Below are positions 8,032 to 20,615 of a stretch of 64,000 nucleotides of DNA, piece by piece (within the stretch, counting starts at the first letter, position 1; every line of letters starts with the position of its first letter). Below the pieces are notes generated by a model, which was not told where the DNA came from, did not search any database, and saw nothing but the letters and a program-made list of their open reading frames with translations. Source of the DNA: Atherix ibis. Taxonomy: Eukaryota > Arthropoda > Insecta > Diptera > Athericidae. The position numbers and the translations under genes are program-made. The stretch covers positions 52,713,920 to 52,777,919 of the forward strand of contig OY282606.1 in NCBI GenBank assembly GCA_958298945.1, given 5' to 3'.

Positions 8032-10199
8032 ATATCGCGCTTTTCTAAAATCTAACGTTGAGTTCCTGCCAAACACTCTACTATTAAATTACATACTAAG
8101 TAGTACTTTTTATAATAATAGTGAGAAGAAAAATAAGTTAACTTTATTAAAAAAAAAAACAATCAAACTAACTCATTTTGAGATTAATTTTAATGGTTTT
8201 TCTTAGAAAGTATGTATCTTATTATTGAACTGAGTAGAAATTCATTTTAAATTTATTGCATACAAAAAACCATAAATTATAAGAAATACTTTTGAACATG
8301 AAAACAACATTTCAAGATATCAGATTACATTTTAGATAAACACGTTAACCTTCATTAAAAAATGTACTCGTTCAATTCGAGCTAATTTTGATTATTTGTA
8401 ATTTTCTTATTATTATTATTATTATTATTTATATTCTCTTACCAATTGAAGTCAATTAACTATTTTCAAGAAACAAAATAATTTAAACAAATATTGAAAT
8501 AGAAATAAAATCTGTTCTGTAAATTGTTTTCTGGTGTTAAATTGAATTTTATTACTTATAGTGAATGGAGGAGAGTTGCAAATTCTTTTTGATAAAATTT
8601 TTTTTTTTAAATTTATACGATAAAAAAATTATGCAAAATGCACTTTAGTCTGACTCTGAGATCTAAAAAACGCTTCTGATGTCGTTCAAACTAAAACATT
8701 TTAATCTTAAATAAGACATCAAACTAAAAATACACGATTTCTGCATTAATGGCGAAAAAGATTGTAAATTTAATGATCGAGAAGCACTCAACTTATAAAT
8801 TTTTTGTATTTTAAAATAAGTAGAATATTTGAAGAGCAAAATATAGTTTCTGTATTTGATAGTGTCCGATTTTCAACAATGTGAATTTGGTTGAACAAAC
8901 CTTAAAAAGGGAATCTTTTTACTTCAATTCAGTAATAGTGAAAACCTTAATTTGATATTATTCAGTGGGGATTAATTTCTTATAAATAGTAAAAATTAAA
9001 ATTTCATTATAATGATATAAGAAAAAATCCTTTTCAAATCTTAATTCATTATTCAAACTAAAATATATTTTCAACACCCATTCTAAGCTACTTTTTGTAT
9101 TAAAAATAGCAATAATTTTATGGTTTGAATGGAATGGTAATTTGGTTAGAGAGGATTGAGTTGATAATTTTATTTTCATTTCTTAATTATTACTTTTCCA
9201 TATTGACGATTGATCTTTTGCGCAAAGCCATTTATTCAACTACAAAAATCATACCGAAAAGATTCCAAAAATTACCCAACCAACCATCTGCGTTGAAGAT
9301 CAATCAGTTTTGCCGCAAAAATATTAATTTAGAAATTTCCATTTTGTTGGCAGAGACCTTAAAAAAGGAATTTCTTTATTTATAGTAGCCTTGAAATAAT
9401 TTTGTTAAGTTTTGTTTTTTGATTGTGAATTAATTGAAATTTAACGAAAAAATATTAGAGGTTTCTAAGATGACAAATTTTGTTATTAAAAAATTATTAA
9501 TGCGCTCTGACAATAGTAGCAATTGACTTCTTTTCTTCCATAACACTTATTAAATTAAGTGTTTTAATGTCAAAATCATTTAAGACTATAAAAACTGGAT
9601 AAATTTGAGCGTCATTTTTCTCAAATAAGCTGCAATACTGTCTTATAGAAATATTTTTTCAAATAGTCATACACGTACTATCGTGATATTAGTATTTAAG
9701 TTATTTTTATTTTTATTGTTACTTTAGTTTAGCCCCACGATAGATGCAGACGATTTAGTGAAAGTTACTCTCTGGCGATTTTCCTAACCCGATACGATTT
9801 TTATACTTTAATGGAAAGTTACTTTGTCTAAGAGATCTTAGACAAAGTAACTTTCCACGGTTTTTTTAACTTAATGAGGTTGACCATATTTTTCAAGTGT
9901 TTTTATTTATAAATTATTTTTAAAAATAAATAAGAGAACATAAGAAATATTAATCAAATTTTATAACTTTTTTCAATAACGTTCCACAAATTAAAAATTT
10001 GTATTATTTTGTTATTCACATCTTTTGTGAAAAGCCCACATCACCAGTTGACTTAAAGCTCAACTTGAAAAGATATAAGCAGAATTGAGTTTTGTTGAGC
10101 AAAATTTTACTGAAATAAAAATTTGTAACGAAAAATTTTCGATTAATCAATGCAGACACCCAAAAATATATAAATTAGCCAAATGAAGTTCGCTGATCA
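8032..10199. other. A+T-rich unique DNA with one strong palindrome
   Basis: About 2.2 kb with no gene recognised. The frames at 8958-9179 and 9125-9385 are overlapping low-complexity chance frames. It contains an ATT-type microsatellite near 8408-8430 and the palindrome at 9812-9857. Confidence 0.6.
9812..9857. repeat. Perfect 22-bp-arm palindrome with 2-base loop
   Basis: TGGAAAGTTACTTTGTCTAA plus GA (9812-9833) is followed by the loop GA (9834-9835) and an exact reverse complement (9836-9857). The loop is too short for a microRNA-type hairpin. It lies in unique A+T-rich DNA. A T-run follows on the plus strand, but nothing upstream suggests a transcription unit. Confidence 0.9.
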
Positions 10200-11223
10200 T
10201 ATTTAAAGGCCCAATTTTTACCATTTTATAACAATAATATTCTTTTTTTTATATTAACTGCATTTTATGACGGCAAATATTATTAGTCAATATTTTAGGA
10301 CCCCAAATATCAAGTTTTTTTATTTTAATTTTATTTTAAGACCCCAAAAATCAATTTTTTTTATTTTAGTTTCGGATTTTCATTTCTTATTTATAATTTT
10401 CTTTGGCATTTCAAATTTATTTTATTTTTATAATTTTTCCAATGACCCTACATTATTACATATTATAATTTTATTCCAAAACCCAAAAAAATATTTTTAT
10501 AATGTTACAGGAATTTTAGTACCCTAAATTTTAAATGCGCTGTTTTTTGCTGCTCCAATTTTGTTTTAAAACCTCAAAATTCCTATTCTATAATTTTACG
10601 ATCTCGATTTTAAAATTTAAATAATAATTTAAGGCTTCAAAACTCAATTTTTTCGATAGTAATTTTACCAAATTTTTAGGAGCAATTTTTTTTATATTTA
10701 TTTAAAAACTAGAAATTTTTAGCATACATAATTTAGCTTCGATTTTTAAGGAACCAAATTCTAAGTCTCATAGTTGTATTAATATTGTGAGACCTCAACG
10801 CTTTTATTTATTTTACAGAAGTTTTGTGTTTACTTTTTCAAAAACCAAATTTTTATTTCATATAATTTTAAGACCCCAAATATATGCTTTAACCAATATT
10901 TTGAGATCCCAACATTTTTACCCATTTTACCAAATTTTTGCTTATACTTTTTAGAGCTCGATAATTTTTCTTTTCAAAATTTATTATTAAGTAAGGACAT
11001 CAAATTTTTTCTAATATAATTTTACTGACATTTAAGGATCACAATTTTTTTATAATGTTATAATTTTACTCACTTTGTGACATTCAAAAATTTTACATTC
11101 AAATTTGAGTAATTTTTAAATAACAAGAATAATATTTAGGACTCTCAATGATTGCTTTTATACACTTTTTTTAAAATTTTAATACTTCACAATTTTATAT
11201 TTTTTACTCAATTTAAAAACTTT
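10200..11223 (+). repeat. Decayed quasi-periodic array with a TTTTAAGACCCCAAA-like core
   Basis: The motif recurs about 14 times with irregular spacing of roughly 40-90 bases. Examples are TTTTAGGACCCCAAATAT (about 10293), TTTTAAGACCCCAAAAAT (about 10335), TTTAGTACCCTAAATTTT (about 10514), GTGAGACCTCAACG (about 10787), TTTTAAGACCCCAAATAT (about 10866) and TTTTGAGATCCCAACATT (about 10900). Stretches between copies are A+T-rich and often contain ATAATTTTA. It looks like an old tandem repeat with diverged units. Open frames here (10267-10527) are by-products. Confidence 0.5.
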
Positions 11224-11224
11224 A

Positions 11225-12341
11225 CCAGGTATATAAGCTTAAATCCGCTGTTCGATCATAGATGGCGTGAGTGAGCGTATTAAGATACCATGGACATGCG
11301 ATACTTTTTTTTATGAAATCGGATGCCGAATCGCATCGAATGGTTATAGAGGCCTATGGTTATAGTGCTTTATCGGAAACAACATACCGAGATTAATTTT
11401 GTCGGTTTAAAGACGGCAAGAAGCATGAAAATCCGCCTAGGAAGGTTGAGGACCATCAATTACAGGATCTTTTGGACCAAGACGATACCCAATCGCAAAA
11501 AATGCTCGCGGAGCAATTTGATGTTTCTCTACCAGCCATCTCCATGGGTCTGCGTGCCATGGGGAAGATTGAAAAGATCGGAAAATGAGTGCCGCATGAA
11601 TTGAACGATAGGCAGATGGAGCGACGCAAAAACACATGCGAAATCTTGCTCGCCACATAAAAAAGAAAGTCGTACGTGAATCGTATTGTGACAGGCGATG
11701 AAAAGTGGATATATTTCGAGAATCCCAAATGCAAGAAATCGTGGGTTGATCCCGGCCAACCATCAACATCTTTCTCAAAACCAAATCGCTTCGGACGGAA
11801 GACGATGCTGTGCGTTTGGTGGGATCAGCAGGGTATCGTCTACTATGAGATGTTCAAACCTGGTAAAACTGTCAAAGCCCTCTGCTACCACCAACAACTG
11901 ATCAAATTGCACCGTGCTCTGCGTGAAAAAAGGACGGATTATCAACAAAGACATGACAAGCTGATTTTCCTCCACGACAACGCACCATCGCACACGTCAA
12001 AAATGGTCCGAAATTACTTGGAGACACTTAACTGGGAGGTGCTACCCATCCCGCTTATTCACCAGACCTGACCCCTTCCGATTACCACCTGTTTCCGTCC
12101 ATGGACCACGCTGAGCTGAGCAGCACTTCGATTCTTACGAAGACGCCCGAAAACGGCTTGATGAGTGGCATGCCTCGAAAGAGAGGGAATTTTTTTGGCG
12201 CGGTATCCACAAATTGTCCGAGAGATAAGAAAAATGTGTAGCTAGCGAGGGCAAGTACTTTGAATAAATTTGTTTTTCTTTCTATGAAAAAAACGTGTGT
12301 TTTTTAACTAAAAAACAGCGGATTTAACCTTATACTCCTGG
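11225..12341 (+). mobile_element. Mos1-like mariner, plus strand, inserted in the decayed array
   Basis: A 1117-bp element beginning CCAGGTATATAAGC and ending, on the minus strand, CCAGGAGTATAAGG. TA flanks it at 11223-11224 and 12342-12343. The decayed array motif resumes just after it (TTTTAAAGAACCCTAAATTTT, from about 12347). A deletion near the 5' end of the gene makes it shorter than the 1.25-1.3 kb expected. Confidence 0.85.
11313..12267 (+). pseudogene. Mos1-like mariner transposase with three in-frame stops
   Basis: From ATG 11313 the frame reads MKSDAESHRMVIEAYG, so the first 25 or so residues of a Mos1-type protein are missing. Stops interrupt it at 11394-11396 (after TTYRD), 11586-11588 (after KIGK) and 11658-11660 (after LLAT). 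The stretch 11676-12071 is open and contains GDEKWIYFENP with the first catalytic Asp and LIFLHDNAPSHTSKMVRN with the second. A frameshift near 12050 throws the third Asp region out of frame. The C-terminus GKYFE ends at a stop, 12265-12267. One of the clearer copies for comparison but inactive. Confidence 0.85.
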
Positions 12342-12343
12342 TA

Positions 12344-12400
12344 TATTTTAAAGAACCCTAAATTTTCGATCAATAAATCATCGATGTAATGGCATTATGA
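12344..12400 (+). repeat. Continuation of the decayed array after the mariner
   Basis: TTTTAAAGAACCCTAAATTTT at about 12347 has the same core motif as 10200-11223. Confidence 0.4.
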
Positions 12401-15397
12401 CCTCAATAAGCATTTGTTAAAGTCTTCCAGCTTAACAGGCTAAGCTCATCAACCCAGTACAGTTATGAAGGTTGTGATACTTCCGTTATGTAAGTGGGGA
12501 TACTTCAAAAGTACACATTTATACACAATGTGTTATTTAAAATATTGTTCCTTTAATTATAAGGGTTTTTTTTATAAAGCCAATAAGAAACTTAATTAAA
12601 CATTTCCACTAAAAACTCCAAAAAATATTTTCTAAGGCCGTAAGAATATTTTCTTAATTACAAAAGTTCCTCGCAGGATCAAATTATTCTCGCTTTTCAA
12701 CATTTAAATAGGATACAAAGAAAAAAAAAGAAAAATTAATTTCGTTAATCGAAGGAGCAGACATTTTTATTTAAAGCTGATGTTGACCAATTTTAATTAA
12801 GCTAAAAAAAAATTTTTTTTGTTTAAATTTACCTTTTTTTCTGATTGTTATTATTTCGGTTTACGATTCATTTCCATGCCCAGTACTGGTATTTTGAGCT
12901 ATTTTGAATTGTTCGCCTTTTCAGCCAATGAAACTAATTTAGGGTGGAATTGGAATTCGGAATGGTATGACCATAATACACTAACCGCCTTCACATTCAC
13001 CTTTGCCATCACTATCTACTCAGTCTCCTCCCGTTTCGCCTCACCTTTTGAACGACCTGCGTGACGAATCCGATTCTTATTGTCCAAGAGGAACCGCGCC
13101 ACGATCAACTAAAATTCTATACGCTCAGAGAAACGCAGCTTATTCCACAGCCATTCACATAAATTTAATTCCTGACAACACAATACGTTGTCCATAGTTC
13201 AATTAATGTTTAATGAACTCCAACTGGAACCGGTGTAAGGGATGTGAGAGGATGTTCATATATGCTTGCTTGGATAGTATTACAAATTCGAGTCCAGTTG
13301 TCTCTATTCGGTGCCATGATAAGTATTGGCTACCCCACACAGGTTCCATATCCCAATTTCGGAATCTGCCTAGTATATCCGTTATTATCTACGAGGGTGT
13401 GTATAGTTTCGAGTGTATTTATTCACGTCTGTTTATACACTTATATGCCGTTGATGTTGTGTGACCGAAATAGTTACAATGAAAACGAACCAAGTCAGGC
13501 ATAAATAGTTGATGATATCTCAAGATTTTTATGACCCTCCCATGTCTCCAATAAAAATCGATTTTTTTTCCACTTTACCATTGGTACTTTCATACATCGT
13601 TCAGAGAATCGTTGGATAGCTAAGGGAATAGTATTGGTGAAAATTTTCTCAGGTGCAAGAAACACGGAAAAAATGACCAAAAAATGAACAGGAAAACAAT
13701 CGCAAAAACAAGAGTCGACTGCCCACAGACAGTTTACGAACAGAATGGAAAATGAAACCAAAACGAAAATGAAAACAGAATTAATGTAATTTGCTTTTCT
13801 CGACATTTTTTTTCTTATCTACCTTACGATTTACGATTTATGTATATTCATCTACCTTGCTGCGAGCACACATCAACCTACCTACCTAGCTATTTACCTA
13901 TCTACCTGTCTGCCTGATTGCTTGTCGGCTGTTGGCTTGCCTCTTTGCATTTCTGCCTTTCGTACAAGTTCTAATAGTCGACTTGGCATCGAAATCGTAA
14001 AGAACCAAAACTTCGTTTGAGTATAAAGACTCTGCAGGTAGAGTTACCTTAACAGAATCGACAAAAATCGTAGGAAAATTGGACCGACTGGAAACTTGCT
14101 TGTTCCACGTTGCAGTCGATGGAAAGTAATGGACATAGGGCCCCGCAAGAGGGGAGGATGTACTACCATGTTTGGAAGGCTACAAACAAGATTTTGTCGT
14201 ACAAGTCTGTTCGCACAGGAATTGATATTCGTGGAGTGGTCGTAAGAGGAGCGGTCAGAAAATAAATTAGTTTCGAGGAATTTCATAATTTATGGAAATG
14301 TTAAACCAAGTCAGATCCTTCAATTACGAATGAATAAATTAATAAATTAAGCCGAGAAATCAAATTGAACCGAAGCCACGGCTCGACATCGACTCAACAT
14401 TTCGAGTGTCGTTCTTATCTGCCTACGTACATCGTCCAATAAAATTGCTTTGTTTCGTCCATACCCCATTGTGTGGGGTATTGTGGGATTTGGAATACAA
14501 AATGGCCGACTTCAATTTAATACCTGCTGTTGTTGTTGCTGTTGCTGTTGTTGCTATTGCTGTTGCTGCTTCTGTCACCGCTGCTTCTGCTGATAAAATT
14601 ATGAATACTTAATGGACGCCGGTTAGATTGTCTTGTGATACGGTACACTAACCAAAACTTTATTTAAATAATTCAAGAATAAATTAGAAAAGTTGATTTG
14701 GTTTATTTTTTAACGATGCTAATCATATCTGGTTTTTATAGCAGAATGTTTGTATGTATTTATCGGTCATTCCCAGTCTTATTTAATAAAGTTCTTCTAA
14801 TCAATTTAATTATTAAAATATTTTAAGCAACCATCCTTGCATATATTATATTCCCTTGCCTGTAGGTCCTAGTTCTTCCAAATATGCTAAAAAGTTGGTT
14901 TTTTTTAATTTCATTGACCATTTTTATTTGTGATAAACATAAATTTCTCTTTATTACTTTTAGTATTTTTGATAATAAATTCATAATTTTATGTGAATTT
15001 TCGCTCATTTGCAGATAAATATTCTAATATTTACAAGAAATTATATATAATATGTTTTTTCTAATTAATAAAATCTACAAATTACCGCAAAAAAAATATA
15101 ATAAATAAAAAAAAATTTAAAATCAAAAAAAGTTAAGTAAAATTCAAAGTACATTGAAGTAATCTGGACAGTTAATAGACCTACCCGCCTAGGGTGGAAG
15201 AAAAAAAACATTGATAAAAACATACTTTTTTATAAGTTGAATATTTTTTCTAATTTATTTTATAAAGTGTGTCTTACATAAATTGTCTAGTTACGCTAAT
15301 TTATAATTTATGTGCAAAAGTTTCACCAACTTCCTTGTCAATTATATAATTTTTTAGGCAATTTATAAACAAAATTTTGGTATTTTACTCAGAAATA
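12401..15397. other. Unique DNA of mixed composition, no gene recognised
   Basis: About 3 kb, less A+T-rich from 12830 to 14600 than its surroundings. Several 60-103-codon frames overlap on both strands without any family resemblance. One minus-strand frame (13495-13806, ATG start) has a hydrophobic N-terminal half but no homology I can name. TACC/CTGC-rich simple sequence lies at about 13870-13925. It could be intronic or regulatory DNA of a nearby gene, but nothing here proves that. Confidence 0.5.
14523..14595. repeat. Trinucleotide-type repeat (GTT/GCT; CAG/CAA on the minus strand)
   Basis: An imperfect run of TGCTGTTGTTGTTGCTGTTG type. On the minus strand it would read as glutamine codons, like insect opa repeats. 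On the plus strand it yields an Ala/Val-rich frame (14406-14612). No surrounding gene was recognised. Confidence 0.7.
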
Positions 15398-15399
15398 TA

Positions 15400-16000
15400 C
15401 GAGGTCTGTTCAAAAAGTATCGCGAATTTTTAATTTCCGCGGGGTACGTATATTCGATTTGCGATTTTTTCGTAGCGTTATATTGGTACTCATGTCTCTC
15501 ACTTATGCGGATAAGTTCGGCCATTTTGAATTTTCAGTTAATTTTTGACAGCTGCTTTGCTTGCACGTGTTTTGGATCTTCTTCGATTTTTGCCCAGTGC
15601 AAAAAATGGATCAAAGACTCTGTTTCGGGAACAAGAAAAAATCACAGAGGGTGGCTGCGGCATTATTAGTGTGTTGTTTTTGGCCAAATATTCGCGCACA
15701 AGCAACGATGTGTGAGCAGGGGCGTTATCATGGTGCAAAAGCCAATTTTTGTTCTTCCACAAATCCAGGCGTTTCTGGCGGATTGCTTCACGCAACTTGC
15801 ACATAACTTGGGTAATATTCCTTATTGACCGTTTTACCCTGTGGTAAGAACTCATGATGCACCACGCTCCCGCAATCGAAGAAAACTGTAAGCAAATCAC
15901 TCACATTCGACCGAACTTGGCGCACTTTTTTCGGTCTTGGCTCGTGCGGCCATAAACCCATGATTCGTCACCAGTTATGATCCTCTGGAGCAAATTTGGG
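15400..16000. mobile_element. Chimeric mariner (type 1): 5' end joined to inverted coding sequence
   Basis: TA (15398-15399) is followed by the 5' terminal repeat CGAGGTCTGTTCAAAAAGTA and the 5' leader in plus orientation up to the first codons (MDQRLCF, ATG near 15606). The sequence then switches at about 15630 to the minus strand of the same gene, starting in the segment for FFLFP and running back toward GDESW, and ends near 16000. Recognisable minus-strand coding: REYLAKNNTLIMPQP, LLHHDNAPAHTSLLV, FRGVVHH-like and WVYG-like segments. The same junction occurs in the copy at 25584-26225. Confidence 0.75.
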
Positions 16001-16164
16001 TCGTATATTTTTTCTTGTGAGTAGATTAATAAATATTATTTCTAAAAATGATAAATTTTTACAAAGTTAAGGAAACTCAAACGTTATTTGAGATTATTTA
16101 AGGCCAGCTATTTTGTGAATATTTATCCAGAGCTAAGGTAATGACCCTATAAGGAATTTTCCTA

Positions 16165-16570
16165 ATTAAGAGCACCTTTTTTAGGGAATAAGGAATTCGG
16201 TGGAATTAAGTATTTTTGTAGAGCCAAGTGGTAGTGGAAGATGAACCTTGTGAGGTCAAACTTTCGATTAACTTTGAAGTTTCTTGAAAGGCTCAGTAAT
16301 GGGGTTCTTCTCACTAAATTGGGCATCTCAGATGCTTAAATGCTCTGTAAAGAGGGATTCCTGTTAATTTTTAGCAATTCGTATTCATTCAATCTCAGTC
16401 TGTCTGATTTTCCTGTTTTCAAGAGCAAAAAAAACTTGAAAGGACATAATCTTTGTACTACCGATAATATCCGCAGGTGATTCCAGTTGAAGCATGGATG
16501 CAACTCCACCTCCAATATATGGCTGCCCAAGCAGGATATTGATCCATGAAAATAAAATAAAAATCAATTT
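16165..16570 (+). pseudogene. Mariner deletion remnant M1
   Basis: Short translated matches in mixed frames to a mariner lineage different from type 1 and Mos1-like: LVRSNFRLTLKFLERLSNGV, then YSFNLSLSDFPVFKSKKNLK (family YSPDLSPCDFFLFPKLKKELK), then a tail like MAAQAGY. The helix-turn-helix end (LVRS..RLT) is joined directly to LERLS, which in a complete gene lies about 150 codons further on. The HDNAPAH segment is also missing. This internal deletion recurs in M2-M4. Confidence 0.6.
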
Positions 16571-16574
16571 ATCC

Positions 16575-19500
16575 TTGATCCTACATCAAAGAGTTACAAA
16601 AATTTTATAAAATTCTATTAGGGCCTTAATTGCACTTAACTCAAGAAAGACTAAAATGGATTCCATTGAATATATTTTATCCAAAAGCAAACTCTGTAAG
16701 TTACGACTGTATAGAAAAACTTTAAAAATTAATTATTAAAAATATCGATAGTAAAATTTTGTATTCTTTCAAAAATATTTAATATGAAAAAAGAGACAAG
16801 AAAATAATTTTCTTTAACATTTTTGTACTCATTTTGCCTTTTAAACTAATTTCTATAGAGGTAGACTGAAACTCTATTAATAAAAGTAGATCATTTATAA
16901 ACTCTAATAACATAAATTTTAAATATTGTGTTACTAATTCAAGGACAAAATTTGTTCCAAAATAATTGCTCACTTATCCTGTCCTGGATATTTTTTCCTA
17001 AAATTCTTACAAATTATTTATAAGAACACGATTTTTTCTTTGGAAATAAGATATATTGTATACAGTTTAATAATAAAATTATAAGATTTTATAAGAGGTC
17101 CTTGACAGATATTTTTATTATCAAAAAAAGTTCCGGTACAAGCCGCAAAAAATTATTTAGTACTCATGATGGGAAAAGTTGTGAAATTTTTACAGTTATT
17201 CAAGAATAAATAAAAGTAAGCCACTAAAACTTGATGAATTTTTTTCATAAAAAATGTTCAGAAGATTTTAGGGTACCCTATACCCAAAGGTGTCTTTTGC
17301 CTAAGTAAATCATAATATTTATTTTAAGGCTAGAATTTAAATATTTTCATATCAAAAGTATATTTATATGAATTTTGTATGCAAAAAAATTTTCCATTTC
17401 GATACACATAGTTTTACATAAAAAAAATTAACTTCTCTCACAAAAAATTATTAAATTTCTTTGAAAAAAATAAAAATCGTTTTCTAATATGAAAATATTA
17501 ATTAAAAAGACCCTAACTCAGTAATTATTTAATAGTTTTAGGTGCATTCTAAATTATGATCAGAAGATTACATCCATGAAAAATTATATTTTAAATAAAT
17601 AAAAGAATAGGTGTAAGCCTAATTTAAATAATTTAGGACCCCTTACGCCTTTTGATTTGGAATAAAAATTTTGATTTATTAATCAAGAGAATTTTTTATA
17701 ACCAAAAGGATTTAATATTATTGCTAATGGAAAGAATTATTTATTCGATTATATTAAACAATAGCAGCATAGTTATTACATTTATAAAAAAATCATTATT
17801 AATTGCATTTTAACAATTTCTTTCGTATTTTATTCTATATTGACACATGACAAGTAATGGCAAATAGTCCTTAATTACATGAAAGTATCATTAATATTTT
17901 ATTACAAAATTTATAAACTTTTCTTTTTTATCAAAACTAGAAATATTTTCAAATAAAATTTTGTTATCTTACATACGAGTATCTTTTTTTAGTGCTTTTA
18001 GAGTTTACAATCCAAAAAGAACCTCAGTAGTATCATTTTAAATGGACTATCTAAAAGTCCTGAGCTAAAATAAATTAAACAAAAAAAATATTTTTATAAG
18101 GAATTAAGCTAATATAGTCCTTACGTTCTTCTTAATACTGGTTAAAATCGAATGACAGCCATTTTGCAAATCTAGCATAAATTGACATTCTCCGAGCGCA
18201 AAATGAAAATTTTTATGAAATAAAAAATATTATTTGCATTTAAGAAAAAACTCAATCAACTAGGAAAACAAATTAAAAAAACTCCAGTTTATATCGCATT
18301 AAAAACTTTTTCAAAAAATTTAAATCTCACAAACAATTTTAAATTTAAAAAAAATTATTCGTTATTAGATTAAAACCTTTGAGTTTTTTGCATATTTTTA
18401 GCATAGTTCCCATGGCCATTTTCATTTTTTATTCCTCCCCCTTACCCTCTTACAAACATAGCTTCAATTCTCTTCATTTCGATTCACTAAAGGTCAACTC
18501 TTCTAATTATCTACAGAAAAATGTTCGTAATCTAACTCCTCACGATTGAATGATTTTTATGTGTTGTTGAAATGAACTCTCCTGTAGGCTGGCGTTTCTC
18601 TATTGTAGACGTAACTCTTTGACATTTTCTATTCGGAGAACATTTGAGAATTGCCATTAAACTTTAAAAGAAATACTATCCCGAAAATATTTGTGCACAT
18701 GAACGATCCTTAAAAACAGAAGCAGTTGCCACCACCCAAAGGCTCGTAGTATGTTTGACGACATGGAAAAGTCGTAAAATTTTCACCCTCAGTATTATTC
18801 TTGACTTTTACTCTTCGTTCGCACTGGCCAACCGGGTAGACATACAATTTTATACAAGAACGGATTCTTCCCATTCCGCAAATTACATTGTCAATGAAGT
18901 TAGTCCTCCTAAATACACTGTCAGCTATTCAGATCGATACGAAAGCGACTGTGTACAAAGTTGACTAAACCAACCTTCAGACGAAAGAGAAGTTCTTCGG
19001 GCTTGACTTAACGCAGAGGACACAATTTACATGCAAATATGTATCCATCAAGTTTATTATTATAATCGTGAGGGGTTGTTAACGTCAACATCATTCCGTA
19101 TTGGTATGCAAAGTGGAAATCCCTTTACCAGAGACAGGGGAATAGAGCGCATGGAATGGGGATGGACCAATGCCATCGGAATTCATTTGGCCTTTAGTAC
19201 AATGTAACCATTTTGTTGCGTGAACGAGTCATGAACCGTGACTAAATTTCGTTTGGATCAGCATTCTCACTGGTCATAAACTGAATTAATTAAAATACGA
19301 ATGAGCGAGCAGGTTTTGAGCCAGTAAGTTTGGTATAACGTACCTTTGGGCTAATCTAAAAATCTTGTCACAAAAATATGCACACAATTACAGGCAAGTA
19401 CATACTTCCAAATGTGAATATTTTACGTGTCCTGTGGACTAACTTCCCTGAATATATAATTTAAAATAATCCCCTCTTCTAATACAGCAAATATCAAAAC

Positions 19501-20100
19501 ATGTAGAATGTATCCTTAACGCCCATTGATATTTTCTATTCAAAGTCGAAAAGGGCAAAAGTAAATCAAGAAAAAGGAGATAAAATATTATTAAGTTGAT
19601 GAAAAGAGATGAAAAGTTACTAAAAGAGGGTCTCCATTTTTTTTTGTTCAAAATTCTGGAGACAATTTCGCATTAATTTGAATTGGATTACATCGCAAAA
19701 ATCCACACGTACGAGTATAATTTTAGTTATGAATTGACATCATGCCGAATGAAAAGTTTTTTTTTTTGTTTTTTTTTGTTAGTCTTTTACGAGGACATTA
19801 TTTTCGAAAAGAGCGTTAAAAAGTTTTCAAATAAATCATAAAATAATAACAATAATCGTAATAATAACAATAGCAATAATAATCATAGTAACAGTAGTAA
19901 TAGTAGTATTAATAGCGTACATGAAAATGGTCTCCATTCAAGCTTAAATCAGTGACTGCTCAATTAGACGATGACATAAAATTTATTATACGATGTTCGT
20001 CATGTGCGGATAGATAGTCAGTTATTGATGTTCCTGGCCACCAGTGTATCCATAATCGTATCATAGTATATGCTCGGCTGTGCGTTCATGCACATACACG
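16575..20100. other. Unique DNA, no gene recognised
   Basis: Mostly A+T-rich to about 18400, then more balanced from 18560 to 19340. The 69-codon frame at 18755-18964 depends on a TTG start and has no in-frame ATG, so I do not call it. A run of AAT/AAC-type simple sequence lies at 19845-19915. T-runs occur at 19757-19782. Confidence 0.5.
19845..19915. repeat. Interrupted AAT/AAC microsatellite
   Basis: Repeated AATAATAAC, AATAGC and AGTAGT triplet units with interruptions. Confidence 0.7.
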
Positions 20101-20106
20101 AGTACA

Positions 20107-20169
20107 TATAAAAGTCAGTCAGTCCACCGAGTTAGTCAGTTTTATCTGAACTTGTAGGTCCTGCAGTTC
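20107..20169 (+). promoter_or_regulatory. Possible arthropod core promoter (TATA, initiator, DPE-like)
   Basis: TATAAAAG at 20107-20114 is followed by TCAGTT at 20136-20141. This matches the insect initiator consensus TCAKTY, with its A at 20138, 31 bases after the first T of the TATA box. AGTTC at 20165-20169 falls at +28 and fits the downstream element RGWYV. The three elements at standard spacing are more than expected by chance, but no first exon or coding sequence follows: a truncated mariner begins about 57 bases downstream of the predicted start. Known motif spacing is established; function here is inference. Confidence 0.4.
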
Positions 20170-20527
20170 CAAAAATCTGCGGATTGTTCTTCCTCCTTCA
20201 AAGTAATCCCCACCAGATATTATACACTTATACGCTTGCCAACGTTTTTTCCAATCCTCGAAGCACTTCAAAAAATCATTTTTTGTGATCTTGTTCAGCT
20301 CCTCCATCGGATGCCGTCTTTATCTCCTCAATCGTAGCATAGCGTCGTCCTTTCATGGGGCTGTTCAGTTTCGGGAACGAAAAAAGGTCACAGGGGGCCA
20401 GTTCGGGGAGTACGGTGGCTGCGACATTATTAGTGTGTTGTTTTTAGCTAAAAATGCAAAAGCCAATTTTTGTTCTTCCACAAATCCGGGCGTTTCTGGC
20501 GGATTGGTTCGGGCAACTTGCTGATAT

Positions 20528-20579
20528 TTTTTTTTTTATTATTTATTTGACAAGTTTTCATTTTTCTACATTTTTTGTA

Positions 20580-20615
<36 letters not shown>

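Noticed and set aside
13495..13806. 103-codon minus-strand frame with a hydrophobic N-terminus
   Set aside because: ATG start but A+T-driven Phe/Val/Ile composition, no homology, no splice or promoter context. Not enough to call a gene.
14406..14612. Ala/Val-rich 68-codon frame
   Set aside because: Product of the GTT/GCT repeat at 14523-14595.
18755..18964. 69-codon frame with a signal-peptide-like start
   Set aside because: It starts only at TTG. The in-frame sequence upstream has no ATG. No family match.
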